From NCBI RefSeq assembly GCF_000739655.1, contig NZ_BATR01000162.1:124001-188000 (forward strand): DNA of 64,000 nt, written 5' to 3'. Below, piece by piece: positions 16,497 through 25,864 of the stretch (positions are counted from its first letter, which is position 1; each line of letters opens with the position of its first letter). The notes beneath the pieces were generated by a model. It was not told the DNA's origin. It did not search any database and was given only the letters and a program-made list of their open reading frames with translations. The position numbers were made by a program, and so were the translations under genes. This DNA comes from Verrucomicrobium sp. BvORR106. Its GTDB lineage: Bacteria; Verrucomicrobiota; Verrucomicrobiia; Verrucomicrobiales; Verrucomicrobiaceae.

Positions 16497-19400
16497 ATGC
16501 GCTTTCCAACTTCATCCCCTTCAATGGGAGATGTCCGCCTGCTTCGTCGCGGGATGACTCTCATCCTGAACGCTCTGGCGGCGACAGCGGGCTTCGCTCT
16601 GATGTCTGCTTCGCAGATCCAGGCCCAGTCTTTGTATTGGGATGCCAATGGTACCACCACCGGCACGGGTGCTACCAGCACCAGCACTTGGGACACGACA
16701 CTCTCCAACTGGAGCACTGACTCCACTGGAGTTGCGGCGCCAGGTCTGTGGGCTGATGGAAACATCGCCGTCTTCAGCGCAGGCACAGATGGCACCGGCA
16801 TTCAGACCATCACCGTCTCCGGCACGATCAATCCGTTGGGGATTACCGTGGAAGAGGGCGCGGTGAATCTCTCAGGTGGCACGCTGGATCTGGGTGGGGA
16901 TGTCGTCTCGGTGGCAACGGGCACCAGCAGCATCAGTTCCGTGGTGAGCGGCTCAGGCATCTTGACCAAGTCGGGCGGTGGCACCCTGATACTAAGTGGC
17001 AGCAACACCTTCACGGGCACCATGACGACAGGCGCAGGCATTCTCCGTGCCACCACCAGCGCCAGCGCATTGGGCACCGGGGCAGCCACCGTGAATCTCA
17101 ATGGTGGAACGCTCTGGCTCGCTAATGACTCGACCACCCCGCTGGCCTTCAACCGCAACACCACCGTCTCGACCGCTACAACCGTGACCCTAGGGCGCCT
17201 CACTGCGGGCAACGGTGGGCAGACCTTCGCCATGGGTACCCTGGCCATGGGCAGCGCCATTCTCACCGTGAACGCCGATAGCACGACGCTGAATGTGACA
17301 AACAACGCCGCGACCACCCTCACCTTCGGGGCCACCACCTTCTCTGCTGACGCGACCTTCAACATCGTGAACTCGACGGCAAGCGGTGGCAACACCACTG
17401 TCAGCTTGGGGGCCATCACCAATGACGGCACCGCTCGCAACCTCATAAAAACCGGCAACGGGCGGCTCACCCTCACCGCAGCCAACAGCTACGGCGGCAA
17501 GACGAGCGTCACCGGAGGCCTGCTCAGTATTGCAGCCGAGGCCGCGCTGGGGGCGGCCCCAACGCCCGACGCCGCGGCAGACCAGCTCACTCTGAACGGA
17601 GGTGGGCTTGAAATCAGCACCAGCATCGCACTGAACGTCAACCGGGGTATCACCCTGGGGTCGGCTCATGGCACCCTGGACGTGAACTCCGGGTTGACCC
17701 TCACCGTCAACGGCGTCGTCACCGGCACCGGCAACCTGATCAAGGCGGACTCTGGCATATTGGTCCTGACTGCAGCCAACACCTACACCGGCACCACTGT
17801 GGTAGCCGGGGGCACCCTCCGGCTGGACCAAGACATCGCCAGCGGCGCGTCCTCCGGGCATCTGGGTAGCAGCACGGCCGCCATCCAGGTGGCCTCGGCC
17901 AGTCTCATCACCAGCGGCAGCTACACCATCAGCCGGGGCGTTCAGGTCAACGCCTCGGGCGGCATCACCACGCTGGGCACGCAGGCCGCCACTGGCACTA
18001 CCACCTTCAACGGGAACATTACCAACAACAACAGTGGCAACAGCCAGCAGCTCAACTTGCGAGCCGAAGGCACAAGCACCGTGGTGTTCAATGGCATCAT
18101 CAGTGGGAACTCCAACAATAACTTCGATGGTGACTCCTCCGTGTACACCAGCAGTACCGGTACGGGCACGGTGGTGCTGGGAGGAAACAACACCTACCGC
18201 GGCTACACCCAGGTGAGCACGAATACCACCCTCGTAGCCCGCCACAACAATGCGTTGGGCACGGGTACTACGGGGATCTCCTTTGGCACCGGCGTGGTCG
18301 CGGGCGCCACGCTTGAGTTGCAGAACAACATCACCACACCAGAGGAGATCATCATCAATGGCACCGGCGTGGCGAGTGCCGGAGCCCTCAAAAGCTCTGG
18401 AGGAAATAACTCAGTGAGCGGTCCCGTGACGCTCGGTTCTGCCGCGACGGTGAATTCCGCCACGGCCGGCCAGACGCTTACATTAGCCGGGAATGTGAAG
18501 GCCGACTACGCCCTCACCGTCACGGGAGCGGGCAACACCATCATCAGCGGCGTCGTCTCAGGCCAGACGGGCTATGTGGCAGGTCTGAAGGAAGGACGCG
18601 TCACAGCTGGATCTTCGTTCAACACCACCACAGTCAACCCCGGTGGGGCACAGGTGCTCTCAGCCATCGCAGGGTACTCCGCAGACAAGACAACCGCTGG
18701 AAAATGGGCCGATCAGGAGACATGGGTTTACACAGGCCAGTTTTTTGATGCCGATGGCAAGTTTGCATTTGCCGAGAACATCGACGACTCCGTACAGATC
18801 ATCGTTGACGGCAAAGTCGTCTTGACGAACTCCACCTACAACGTCGTCACCACCACCAACTCGACCACGGCCAACGGCGCTCCCGCGGGCAACATCACCT
18901 CCGATTTCGGCATGGGGACCAATGGCGACGGCTGGCACACGATTGAGATCCGCTTTGGCAATGGTGGGGGCGGGGCCGGCCCCGTGGTGGGTTCGGGATG
19001 GACCTCGACCTTCGGCTTCGGTTACAACCCGATGGCGGGTGGGACCCCGGTCGTCTCCTTCAATGCGAGTGATTACCTCAAACTCCAGGACGATGGCTCC
19101 GGCACGCTGCTGCGCACGCAAGTCTCCAACAGTCTCAACAAAACCGGCACTGGCATCCTCACCCTGAGCAATGCCAACACCTATGATGGACCGACCATGG
19201 TCACTCAAGGCACCCTGCTGGTGACCAATCTCGCCGGCTCCGGCACGGGCACGGGGGCGGTTTCAGTAGCCAGCGGTGGCAGTCTGGGTGGCACCGGCCG
19301 CATCGCGGGCAGCACGGTCGTCAGCGTGGGTGGGAGACTCATCATGGGCGCAGACACCGCCGCAGTAGGCACAGATTTTGGCATCGGCACCTTGACCTTT

Positions 19401-19775
19401 GACTCCAGCCTCACCGTCTCCGGCACCATCAACTTCGACCTCGCCTCAAGCACCGTCTTCGACAAGCTGAGCGTGGGCGGGCTGTTGAGCCTGGATGCCA
19501 ACACCATCATCAACGTCAATCTTGGCACCTTCACCCCCACTGGTTCGGAAGTCTTCGACATCATCGATGCGAGCTCCATCGCCCTCAACGGCTTCAACCC
19601 CGACAGCTTGGGCGATCTCGTGCTGCCAAGTCTGGCACCAGGCTATCAGTGGGACACCACCCGCTTCGCCTCCGATGGCATCATCGCTATCGCCGTGCCC
19701 GAGCCATCACGGATGATCCTCTTCTTCATGGGATTTGCAGCCTTGGTGTTGCGGAGGAAACGCGCCAAGGGTTGA
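16497..19775 (+). CDS. Autotransporter-type beta-strand repeat protein with PEP-CTERM anchor
   Basis: About 1092 aa from ATG 16497 (TTG 16449 and ATG 16524 are alternatives). A long signal peptide (RRGMTLILNALAATAGFALM, cleavage near AQAQS) is followed by many repeats of the type G-x-G-x-L-x-K-x-G-x-G-x-L-T-L and N-T-Y-x-G-x-T-x-V-x-x-G-x-L, the passenger-associated beta-strand repeat that builds a long beta helix. A PA14-like segment (about residues 725-850; TWVYTGQFFDADG, DDSVQIIVDG) interrupts it and could bind glycans. The C-terminus is VPEPSRMILFFMGFAALVLRRKRAKG-like, that is PEP motif, one membrane helix and basic residues, the exosortase sorting signal. It would be displayed at the cell surface or released into matrix. 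The gene is very rich in Thr, Ser, Gly and Asn. Confidence 0.93.
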   Translation: MRFPTSSPSMGDVRLLRRGMTLILNALAATAGFALMSASQIQAQSLYWDANGTTTGTGATSTSTWDTTLSNWSTDSTGVAAPGLWADGNIAVFSAGTDGTGIQTITVSGTINPLGITVEEGAVNLSGGTLDLGGDVVSVATGTSSISSVVSGSGILTKSGGGTLILSGSNTFTGTMTTGAGILRATTSASALGTGAATVNLNGGTLWLANDSTTPLAFNRNTTVSTATTVTLGRLTAGNGGQTFAMGTLAMGSAILTVNADSTTLNVTNNAATTLTFGATTFSADATFNIVNSTASGGNTTVSLGAITNDGTARNLIKTGNGRLTLTAANSYGGKTSVTGGLLSIAAEAALGAAPTPDAAADQLTLNGGGLEISTSIALNVNRGITLGSAHGTLDVNSGLTLTVNGVVTGTGNLIKADSGILVLTAANTYTGTTVVAGGTLRLDQDIASGASSGHLGSSTAAIQVASASLITSGSYTISRGVQVNASGGITTLGTQAATGTTTFNGNITNNNSGNSQQLNLRAEGTSTVVFNGIISGNSNNNFDGDSSVYTSSTGTGTVVLGGNNTYRGYTQVSTNTTLVARHNNALGTGTTGISFGTGVVAGATLELQNNITTPEEIIINGTGVASAGALKSSGGNNSVSGPVTLGSAATVNSATAGQTLTLAGNVKADYALTVTGAGNTIISGVVSGQTGYVAGLKEGRVTAGSSFNTTTVNPGGAQVLSAIAGYSADKTTAGKWADQETWVYTGQFFDADGKFAFAENIDDSVQIIVDGKVVLTNSTYNVVTTTNSTTANGAPAGNITSDFGMGTNGDGWHTIEIRFGNGGGGAGPVVGSGWTSTFGFGYNPMAGGTPVVSFNASDYLKLQDDGSGTLLRTQVSNSLNKTGTGILTLSNANTYDGPTMVTQGTLLVTNLAGSGTGTGAVSVASGGSLGGTGRIAGSTVVSVGGRLIMGADTAAVGTDFGIGTLTFDSSLTVSGTINFDLASSTVFDKLSVGGLLSLDANTIINVNLGTFTPTGSEVFDIIDASSIALNGFNPDSLGDLVLPSLAPGYQWDTTRFASDGIIAIAVPEPSRMILFFMGFAALVLRRKRAKG

Positions 19776-19828
19776 TGAAGCACTGCCGGGGCACCCCACC
19801 TATCAAAGATTGCCCCTTGCCTGCCCCA

Positions 19829-19906
19829 AGCGTAGCGCCTAAACCAGCGTAGCGCCTCAAGGGCCCGCTTGCGGGCCACCTCAACCAGCGCAGCGCCTCA
19901 ACTTCC
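19829..19906 (+). repeat. Degenerate relatives of the 18-bp repeat, with GC palindrome
   Basis: Units of the form ACCAGCGTAGCGCCT occur around 19829-19860, then the palindrome GGCCCGC-TT-GCGGGCC (19862-19877), then a 27-base copy (19880-19906) that matches 16376-16402 except at one base. So the PEP-CTERM gene has this sequence as direct repeats on both sides. The palindrome may also end transcription of that gene, though no T run follows. Confidence 0.8.
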
Positions 19907-19920
19907 CGCTCTACTCCCCC

Positions 19921-20568
19921 TTGAACTTGTTCATCACCGGCACCGACACTGACGCAGGCAAGACGTATGTGACCCGACTGTTGCTGGATGCCCTGAAGCA
20001 GAGCGGCATTCAGGCCGCAGGCTTCAAACCCTTTTGTTGTGGCGGGCGGCAGGATTCTATTTTGCTGCACCAAGGGAGCGCCGAAGGCCCCGGGTTTACC
20101 TTAGATGAGATCAACCCCATCTGGCTCAAGACACCCGCCTCGCCCTTCACCGCCGCACTGATCGAGAACCGAAAGCTGGACTTTGCCGGACTGCGAAGAA
20201 GCCTCGATAACCTCACTTCCCGGGTCGATCACGTGCTCATAGAGGGTGCGGGTGGCTGGGAAGTCCCCCTCGCTCCGGGTTACACCCTGGCCGACTACGC
20301 CCAGGAGATTGGCTGGCCCGTGCTGGTGGTGGTCAACAACCGTCTCGGAGCCCTCAACCACACGATCCTGACAGTGAAGAACATCCAGGCCCGGGGCCTC
20401 AAGTGTGCTGGCTTGGTGCTGAACTACGCCCACGAAGAGCGTGATGCCGCGAGCATCTCAAACCGCATGGTGCTGGAATCCATGGACCTCGCCCCCGTGG
20501 TGGCAGACATCATGCACGGCGAGACCGATGGTCGGGAGTTGCTGGATGCATTGCAGGAGTGGATGTAA
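19921..20568 (+). CDS. bioD: ATP-dependent dethiobiotin synthetase
   Basis: 215 aa. Forms the ureido ring of dethiobiotin from 7,8-diaminopelargonate, CO2 and ATP. The P-loop is GTDTDAGKT at residues 7-15, with the family's conserved Thr-Asp-Thr, then KPFCCGG, the EGAGGWEVPL motif at about 109-118 and the VVNNRLGALNHT segment. The start must be TTG 19921 because the P-loop follows at once and no ATG or GTG lies upstream in frame. No other biotin gene is near; the neighbours are a surface protein and a lipid acyltransferase. The start abuts the repeat tract at 19829-19906. Confidence 0.93.
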   Translation: MNLFITGTDTDAGKTYVTRLLLDALKQSGIQAAGFKPFCCGGRQDSILLHQGSAEGPGFTLDEINPIWLKTPASPFTAALIENRKLDFAGLRRSLDNLTSRVDHVLIEGAGGWEVPLAPGYTLADYAQEIGWPVLVVVNNRLGALNHTILTVKNIQARGLKCAGLVLNYAHEERDAASISNRMVLESMDLAPVVADIMHGETDGRELLDALQEWM

Positions 20569-20596
20569 GAGCGCCTGACTGGCTGCCACCGGGCAA

Positions 20597-20735
20597 CTTC
20601 GATGCGACATCGAAGGCGGGATGGTTTGGGTACCGCAAGGGTTTGCGATGTCGGAGGCTCTTGCAATTCCAAGTCATCACGTCATGCCCAGCGTCTGGAT
20701 GCGAAGCATCTGTGGAGTGCGGCGAGAATCGCCGC
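20597..20735 (+). repeat. Cluster of perfect triloop hairpins
   Basis: The 397 bases between bioD and the converging acyltransferase gene hold no gene I can support. Three perfect hairpins are present: CTTCGATG-CGA-CATCGAAG (20597-20615), GATGC-GAA-GCATC (20698-20710) and GCGGCGA-GAA-TCGCCGC (20719-20735). All have three-base loops, two of them GAA, as does the third hairpin of the interspersed repeats at 16181 and 39272. This suggests the same class of dispersed palindromic elements. The rest (to 20965) is featureless with AACCCCTAACA-like runs. Confidence 0.7.
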
Positions 20736-20965
20736 TTTCGGGAGTCCTGTGTAGACCTCGAACCAGAGCACGTGAACGCAGGCATTTGACCAGCAGCGCA
20801 GATTGGCAATCGGCACAAAATGGTAACGAAGCACAATGGCGGAAGTTGCCTGAGCAACCTGAAATCTGCTCCGAACCCTCAGCCCCGTCCTCAGAGTGCA
20901 CGCCCTGTGCACCCCACATCATTCGTCATCTAACTCATAACCCCTAACACTTAACGCCTCCCCAC

Positions 20966-22843
20966 CTAACCCTTAACCTCCGTCTCCTTCGCCACCTCCA
21001 CACCGTGGTGCTTGAGATACTTGGCGCAGGCTTCTTCTCCCATGTACTTCGCAAGCAGCTTCGGATCGGTTTCCGTCACATCCACGAGGATGAGTCCGTC
21101 CAGGCAGGAGCCGAAGTCCTTGTCCACGTTGAAGCTCAAGAGCGTGCCGTTGAGGCGCAGGTAGTGTTTAAGCAAAACCGGAATACCCTTGCCGTCCTCC
21201 TCCAAGCTGGAAATCAAGGCGGAGAAGTCATCCACGTTGCCCAGGTCCGCGGAAATAAACTCCCGCAGGATTTTGCGATTCTTCCCATAGCGGAAGGGCT
21301 TGCGCGGCTTTACCAGCGTAGCCAGATCAGGGTGGAAGTTGTTCTCCCGGAGGAACTCCACCATGAGCTTGCGTGAAAGCCCTTGGTAGGCCTGACTGAT
21401 GCTGACCGGACCATAGAGCTTGGTGTAGTGGGGATTCTGGCACACCCAAGTGAGCACCCCCTTCCACAAGAGCGGCAGCGCCGTGACGCTCCTCTGATAG
21501 TTTGGAGCCACAAAACTGCGCCCCATCTCCAGTGCCTGTTCCAGATGTTTCAGGAAGGGTTTCTGGAACTTGAACAGCGTACTGGTGTAGAGCCCCTTGG
21601 CCCCGTAGCGACGCATGATCATGTCAGCACGGCCGAGACGATACGCCCCTGCAACGCGGCGCTCTTTGTCGTCCCACAGGAAGACATGGAGGTAGTAGTC
21701 ATCGAACTTGTCCAGGTCCACTTCCTCACCGGTGCCCTCGCCCACCAACCGGAAACTCACCTCCCGCAGGCGCCCAATTTCCCGGAGGAGATTGGGGATC
21801 TCTGGAGCAGAGGCGATGAAGACACTGAAGTTGCCCTGCTGCGCGATGGGTCCGCCTGTCTGCCTGAGCGCGGCGATCTCGGCTTCGAACGCCTGCTGCA
21901 ACTGCGGGCTGTCAGGAGCCAGCGGCACCACTGGAGCGGCAGCGATTCCCGGCGCAGAAGCCGCAGGTGCCGCTGTGGAACCGGAGCCTCCACCGAGCCC
22001 TTTGAGGGGAGCCTTGGGTCGCTGGCTCAAGATGAAGGTGTGAAGACGCAAGTAGCGGGTCAGACTTTCATCGTCCTCAAACTTGCGCAGACGGTTGAAG
22101 GGGATGGGCTGCCCCACCTTCACCGACACCACGCCCTGGTCATTATGAAACAACTCCCGGAAGAGCAGGCCGGTGCGCAGCATGGGATGCACCAGACCGG
22201 CTCCATGAAACAACACGCTGTTCTGCCCCTCAAAATAGACCGGCAGGACGGTGGCCTTTGTACGACGGACCAGAGCCCCCACATGGGAGCTCCACGGGCT
22301 CTCCTCCACACCGCGTCCCATCTTGAAATGGGCCACCTCACCGCTCGGGAAGATGGCCAGCGCGCCCCCCTGCTTGAGGAAACGCAGCGCCTCCTTCATC
22401 GGGCCGAGATTGCGTTGGGCACTGTTTTCCCCGTTGAAAGGATCCACCGGAATGATCCAGGGGCGCATTTCCTCCATCTCCCCCAGGAGGAAGTTGGTCA
22501 TGAAGCGGACGTAGGGCCGATACTGGGAAATCAGATCCCCCAGAATCACCGGATCCAGAATGCCGAAGGGATGGTTCGACACGATGACGAGCGGTCCTTC
22601 CGACGGGAAGGTGAAGTTCTGAGGCAGATCCACCTCATACTTCGTGCCGATCTCTTGAAGACCCGATGAAAACCAGGCCCGGGCTGACGGATAGTCCGGG
22701 TGCTTCACGTAGCGATCACGAGTGCGTTCATACAGATGATTGAACGAACGGATGCCGAGGCCACGCTCTACGACAGGGGCTGCGAGTTTGTAGAGATTCC
22801 GCTTAAGAGGTCCCTGCAAACGAGAGGAAAGGTCGATAACCAT
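20966..22843 (-). CDS. OlsF-like bifunctional acyltransferase (lysophospholipid acyltransferase + GNAT)
   Basis: 625 aa. N-terminal PlsC-type domain: acyltransferase motif NHPFGILD (residues 90-97, H-x4-D), a glycerol-phosphate-type block FPSGEVAHFKMG (about 165) and VLPVYFEGQNS. An Ala/Pro/Gly-rich linker lies at about 285-315. The C-terminal part (about 335-560) has an OlsB-like acyl-ACP N-acyltransferase pattern: RVAGAYRLGRADMI, then a TSTLFKF block and YGPVSISQAY. In OlsF proteins the two halves make ornithine or other amino lipids, the C-terminal half first. So this enzyme probably makes a phosphorus-free aminolipid; the amino acid is not evident. Divergent from nothing close: 169 bases separate it from the next gene on the same strand. 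Confidence 0.85.
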   Translation of the reverse strand: MVIDLSSRLQGPLKRNLYKLAAPVVERGLGIRSFNHLYERTRDRYVKHPDYPSARAWFSSGLQEIGTKYEVDLPQNFTFPSEGPLVIVSNHPFGILDPVILGDLISQYRPYVRFMTNFLLGEMEEMRPWIIPVDPFNGENSAQRNLGPMKEALRFLKQGGALAIFPSGEVAHFKMGRGVEESPWSSHVGALVRRTKATVLPVYFEGQNSVLFHGAGLVHPMLRTGLLFRELFHNDQGVVSVKVGQPIPFNRLRKFEDDESLTRYLRLHTFILSQRPKAPLKGLGGGSGSTAAPAASAPGIAAAPVVPLAPDSPQLQQAFEAEIAALRQTGGPIAQQGNFSVFIASAPEIPNLLREIGRLREVSFRLVGEGTGEEVDLDKFDDYYLHVFLWDDKERRVAGAYRLGRADMIMRRYGAKGLYTSTLFKFQKPFLKHLEQALEMGRSFVAPNYQRSVTALPLLWKGVLTWVCQNPHYTKLYGPVSISQAYQGLSRKLMVEFLRENNFHPDLATLVKPRKPFRYGKNRKILREFISADLGNVDDFSALISSLEEDGKGIPVLLKHYLRLNGTLLSFNVDKDFGSCLDGLILVDVTETDPKLLAKYMGEEACAKYLKHHGVEVAKETEVKG

Positions 22844-23012
22844 GCGATGTGCGTCAGCCAGGTAGATGAATCGGGGTTTGAAAGTGCGGCCTTAACACGG
22901 GGAACGGTGCGGGGCGTGCCGAAAGAGTCAAGGAACAAGGCTGTCACCTTTCTATGAATGAAAGGTCCTTCATCCTGAGGCAGTCCGACCGGTCGGATGA
23001 CGTCTTCCCCCT

Positions 23013-24545
23013 TCAATCGTCAAAGCGCACATCCTCAACGAACTCGCCCATTTTGATCCCCGCACCCTCTGCTGAGACCACCGGAAGCCCTGCCATTTCC
23101 ATCCCTGCGAAGGTCACCCCCCGGATGCAGCTGTCCGGTCCCAAACCCCGCAGAAAGCCCGGGCGACGCTGTTTGAAGCTCACGTCCTCAAACCGCACCC
23201 CATTCACCCTTCCCCCGTCCAGCAGCTGAATCACGATGCCGTTCCGGCCGCAGTTCTCCACCCGGATGTCTTTGAAAACGATCTCGTCCCAGTCCGCTTT
23301 CCCCTCCCCGTGCATCACATTCATGGCATCCCGGCAGTGAATAATGTCAACATCCTCAAACCGAATGCGTTGGAGCGGAGAATGGGCCTGCGGTCCGCAG
23401 CGGAGGGCCCGCCCGCTCGTAAGCGCCATCAGTCTGCGGAACACGACCTGCTCACTCACCGCATCCTCTGGGGAAGTCACGGCAAAGGCGTCCTCCGTGG
23501 TGTACACCAGGCAGTCCTCCACCAGGGCACGCTGGGTGCCAGCGAGCCGGATGCCATCCACCCGGTCGTTACTGCTCAGGTCATTGATCACCTTTACCCT
23601 CCGCATGGCCACATCCTCGCAATGCGTCACTGGCAGCGCCACCGCAGTCGCCTCCTTGCAGATCACTCCTTCCAGAGTCACACAGCGTGATCGTTCTACG
23701 GAAACGCAGCTGGCCAGCAATCTCCTCCCCTCCCGGTTGTTGGCCTCCCCTGCCAGAGCTTGGCCACGGGCATCCAGAGTGCCCCGCCCGAAGATCCGCA
23801 CGTGCTCCGCACCATTCACTTTTATCAGGGCGGTGGTCCCCGTCTTTCCCGGAGTTGTGGGATATTCCGGGTAGCTTTCCGCATCATCGCTGCCCTGCAG
23901 CACCGCCCCAGGAGCCAGGTAAAGCTGGGTCCGGCTTCGCAGGTGGATACCCGTGGTGGTGTAGAGGCCGGGAGGCAACATGACCACCGCCTCATTCGCC
24001 AGCGCCCCTGCGTCATCGCAGGCCTTTTGAAGCATCGCGGTGCTGTCTTTGGCCCCGGACCGATCCAGATTGTAGGGCGCAGATGATACATCCAGAATTT
24101 TCTGGCGCTCTGGAAGTTCATCCTCGGGTGGATCCGCCAGCAGGAGGAGTCGCAGCCCGTTCACCGTCACCACCATGTAGTGGGAGGTGAGCATGGTGAA
24201 TTTCAGACGGCCACGCTCCATCCGAGTGGGCACATCACACTTCTCAGGGCTCATCGCCCAGTGCCGCACCCCACCAGGCACCTCCACCTCCACCTCAGCA
24301 GAGCCTGGTAGCGTCAGGGGCGCGTAAGTGCAGTTTAGCCGGCCTTCCACCCAGTGCTCGATCACCGGCACCTGCTTGTCATTCACCCACACATTGATTA
24401 CCGGAGGTCGATTCCCTGCCTCACGAGCGAGCAGCTCCCCTCCAGCCATCACAAAAAAGACCCCAAAGACCAGGAGTAGCGCCCGAGCTGGAAAAACAGC
24501 TCTCCCACCGGTCCGCACCGGGAATCCGGAGATTGGCGGCTTCAT
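23013..24545 (-). CDS. Secreted right-handed beta-helix protein, GH28-like
   Basis: 510 aa with an N-terminal signal (AVFPARALLLVFGVFFVMAGG, cleavage near 41). Residues about 45-150 form a beta-sandwich (NRPPVINVWVNDKQVPV), then a pectin-lyase-type helix begins with DRSGAKDSTAMLQKACDDAG, the usual entry of GH28-like proteins. Later coils show DRVDGIRL, EDAFAVTS and SGRALRCG, placed where GH28 has N-x-D, DD and GHG, but those catalytic residues are not exactly matched. It probably binds or cleaves a polysaccharide outside the cell; pectin is only one option. Family GH28 is a suggestion; the helix fold itself is well supported. Confidence 0.7.
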   Translation of the reverse strand: MKPPISGFPVRTGGRAVFPARALLLVFGVFFVMAGGELLAREAGNRPPVINVWVNDKQVPVIEHWVEGRLNCTYAPLTLPGSAEVEVEVPGGVRHWAMSPEKCDVPTRMERGRLKFTMLTSHYMVVTVNGLRLLLLADPPEDELPERQKILDVSSAPYNLDRSGAKDSTAMLQKACDDAGALANEAVVMLPPGLYTTTGIHLRSRTQLYLAPGAVLQGSDDAESYPEYPTTPGKTGTTALIKVNGAEHVRIFGRGTLDARGQALAGEANNREGRRLLASCVSVERSRCVTLEGVICKEATAVALPVTHCEDVAMRRVKVINDLSSNDRVDGIRLAGTQRALVEDCLVYTTEDAFAVTSPEDAVSEQVVFRRLMALTSGRALRCGPQAHSPLQRIRFEDVDIIHCRDAMNVMHGEGKADWDEIVFKDIRVENCGRNGIVIQLLDGGRVNGVRFEDVSFKQRRPGFLRGLGPDSCIRGVTFAGMEMAGLPVVSAEGAGIKMGEFVEDVRFDD

Positions 24546-24700
24546 GGCAAGGTGGGTGACTGATCACAGGTGGCAAGCACCCCACGGCGGACAGGCCCGG
24601 GCAGCCTGTTCACCCTATCCGTTCTTGAGACAGTTCCTGCCTGCGCGGCGTTGCGAAAAAGTGGGGCCAGGCCCGACAAATCGTAAGCGTCACGATTCGA

Positions 24701-25428
24701 TCAGAGCGTCGAATCCGCCGATTCGGCCACGCGGACCGCAGGTTGAGTCTTCGCCAGACGTTCAAGCGTCTCCAGCATGTCTCCTTCGGATCGCATGACC
24801 TGCAGGTCCACCGGCTTCACAGCCCCGTCCAGATCCAGGACGAAGTTCTTCCCCACCGCGTCCGAGACAGCCAGCCGAAGCAGGGGATGGTGATACATCC
24901 CCTCGCCCACGCGCAGAAACCCCAGAATGGTCATGTAGGCCCAGATCTGCCTGTCATTGGGATGTACCGCAGCGCCATTGCGTGTGCGATACCAGGGCTG
25001 CGTCACCACCAACCGCACCCCCTGCTCCCCCGGAAACTCGATCCAGCCCGCCAGCTTGTAATCGTCACCAAAGACCTCATTGGTGAGCGCCAGTCGTTCC
25101 AGGTAGAGTTCGATTTCGGAGCGATCAATGACCTCCATTGGCTGCAGGGTGAACTTGACCACCCGGCCTGCGGCCAGATCAAACCGCACCTCGTGCTCCG
25201 CTCCTGCAGCCCTCATCAGCGGGACGATGCGGTTCAGGAAGGCTCTCGGTTCGAGGAATTCAAGATCGCCAGCGCCGCCGCTGCGGGATCGGGCGTGGCC
25301 GGACTCACTCCGTGCTGTGATTTCAGCGCCTCCAGGGATTCCTCCACCGGCACCGCTGCGTAGGCTCTCAAGGACTCGGCGAGGGTCGAGACTTTGACCG
25401 CCGGGAGCTTCACAATGTCTTGATTCAT
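24701..25428 (-). CDS. Polyvalent-protein-type kinase-like protein, apparently frameshifted
   Basis: Two frames are needed. From ATG 25428 a plausible N-terminus (NQDIVKLPAVKVSTLAESLRA) runs to a stop at 25234. A shifted frame, readable from about 25260 down to 24701, holds the conserved part: AGAEHEVRFDLAAGRVVKFT, LALTNEVFGDDYKLAGWIEF, RLVVTQPWYR, a GFLRVGEG stretch and a final AVSDAVGKNFVLDLDGAVKPVD. That pattern is like the kinase-fold domain of phage polyvalent proteins, in which a D-x-x-x-x-N and D-G-x-x-P-x-D form the active loop. Either a one-base indel, or a separate second gene starting at ATG 25216 (171 aa). Extending frame two upstream to 25438 gives an Arg/Gly-rich shadow, so I do not trust it. 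It lies just beyond the tRNA. Confidence 0.55.
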
Positions 25429-25527
25429 GGCTGGGCATGGGGTGGCGTGGCGCGAGGAGATCGTATCAGATCGGGAGCAGCGTGGAGAGGCTATCGCCGC
25501 CCCCTTCCAAATCCTGGAAAAGTTAAG

Positions 25528-25600
<73 letters not shown>

Positions 25601-25864
25601 GTGAAGGAGAAATCTCCATCCGACGAAAGGACACAATTTACCCGGGATTTGTATTCGTCTCCTAATTTCTTACAGAAGTTTCCTCATCGTAAAATAGCGC
25701 CCGCACGGACGACAACCCCCAGGACAAACCAGTGGAAGTCAGCCGCCGTCACCTTGCAGCATCCCGACACATCCCACATCTCGTGGGAGAGCACCCCGCA
25801 TGTTGTCCGAACTTCAAAAATCTCAGCCCCCATCAGCTACCACTCTACGACAGCTCAAATCTCT
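25601..25864. other. Gene-free stretch beside the tRNA
   Basis: About 260 bases with AT-richer composition than the chromosome around it. I see no supportable reading frame, hairpin or duplicated tRNA 3' end, so no attachment site can be claimed. Confidence 0.5.
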
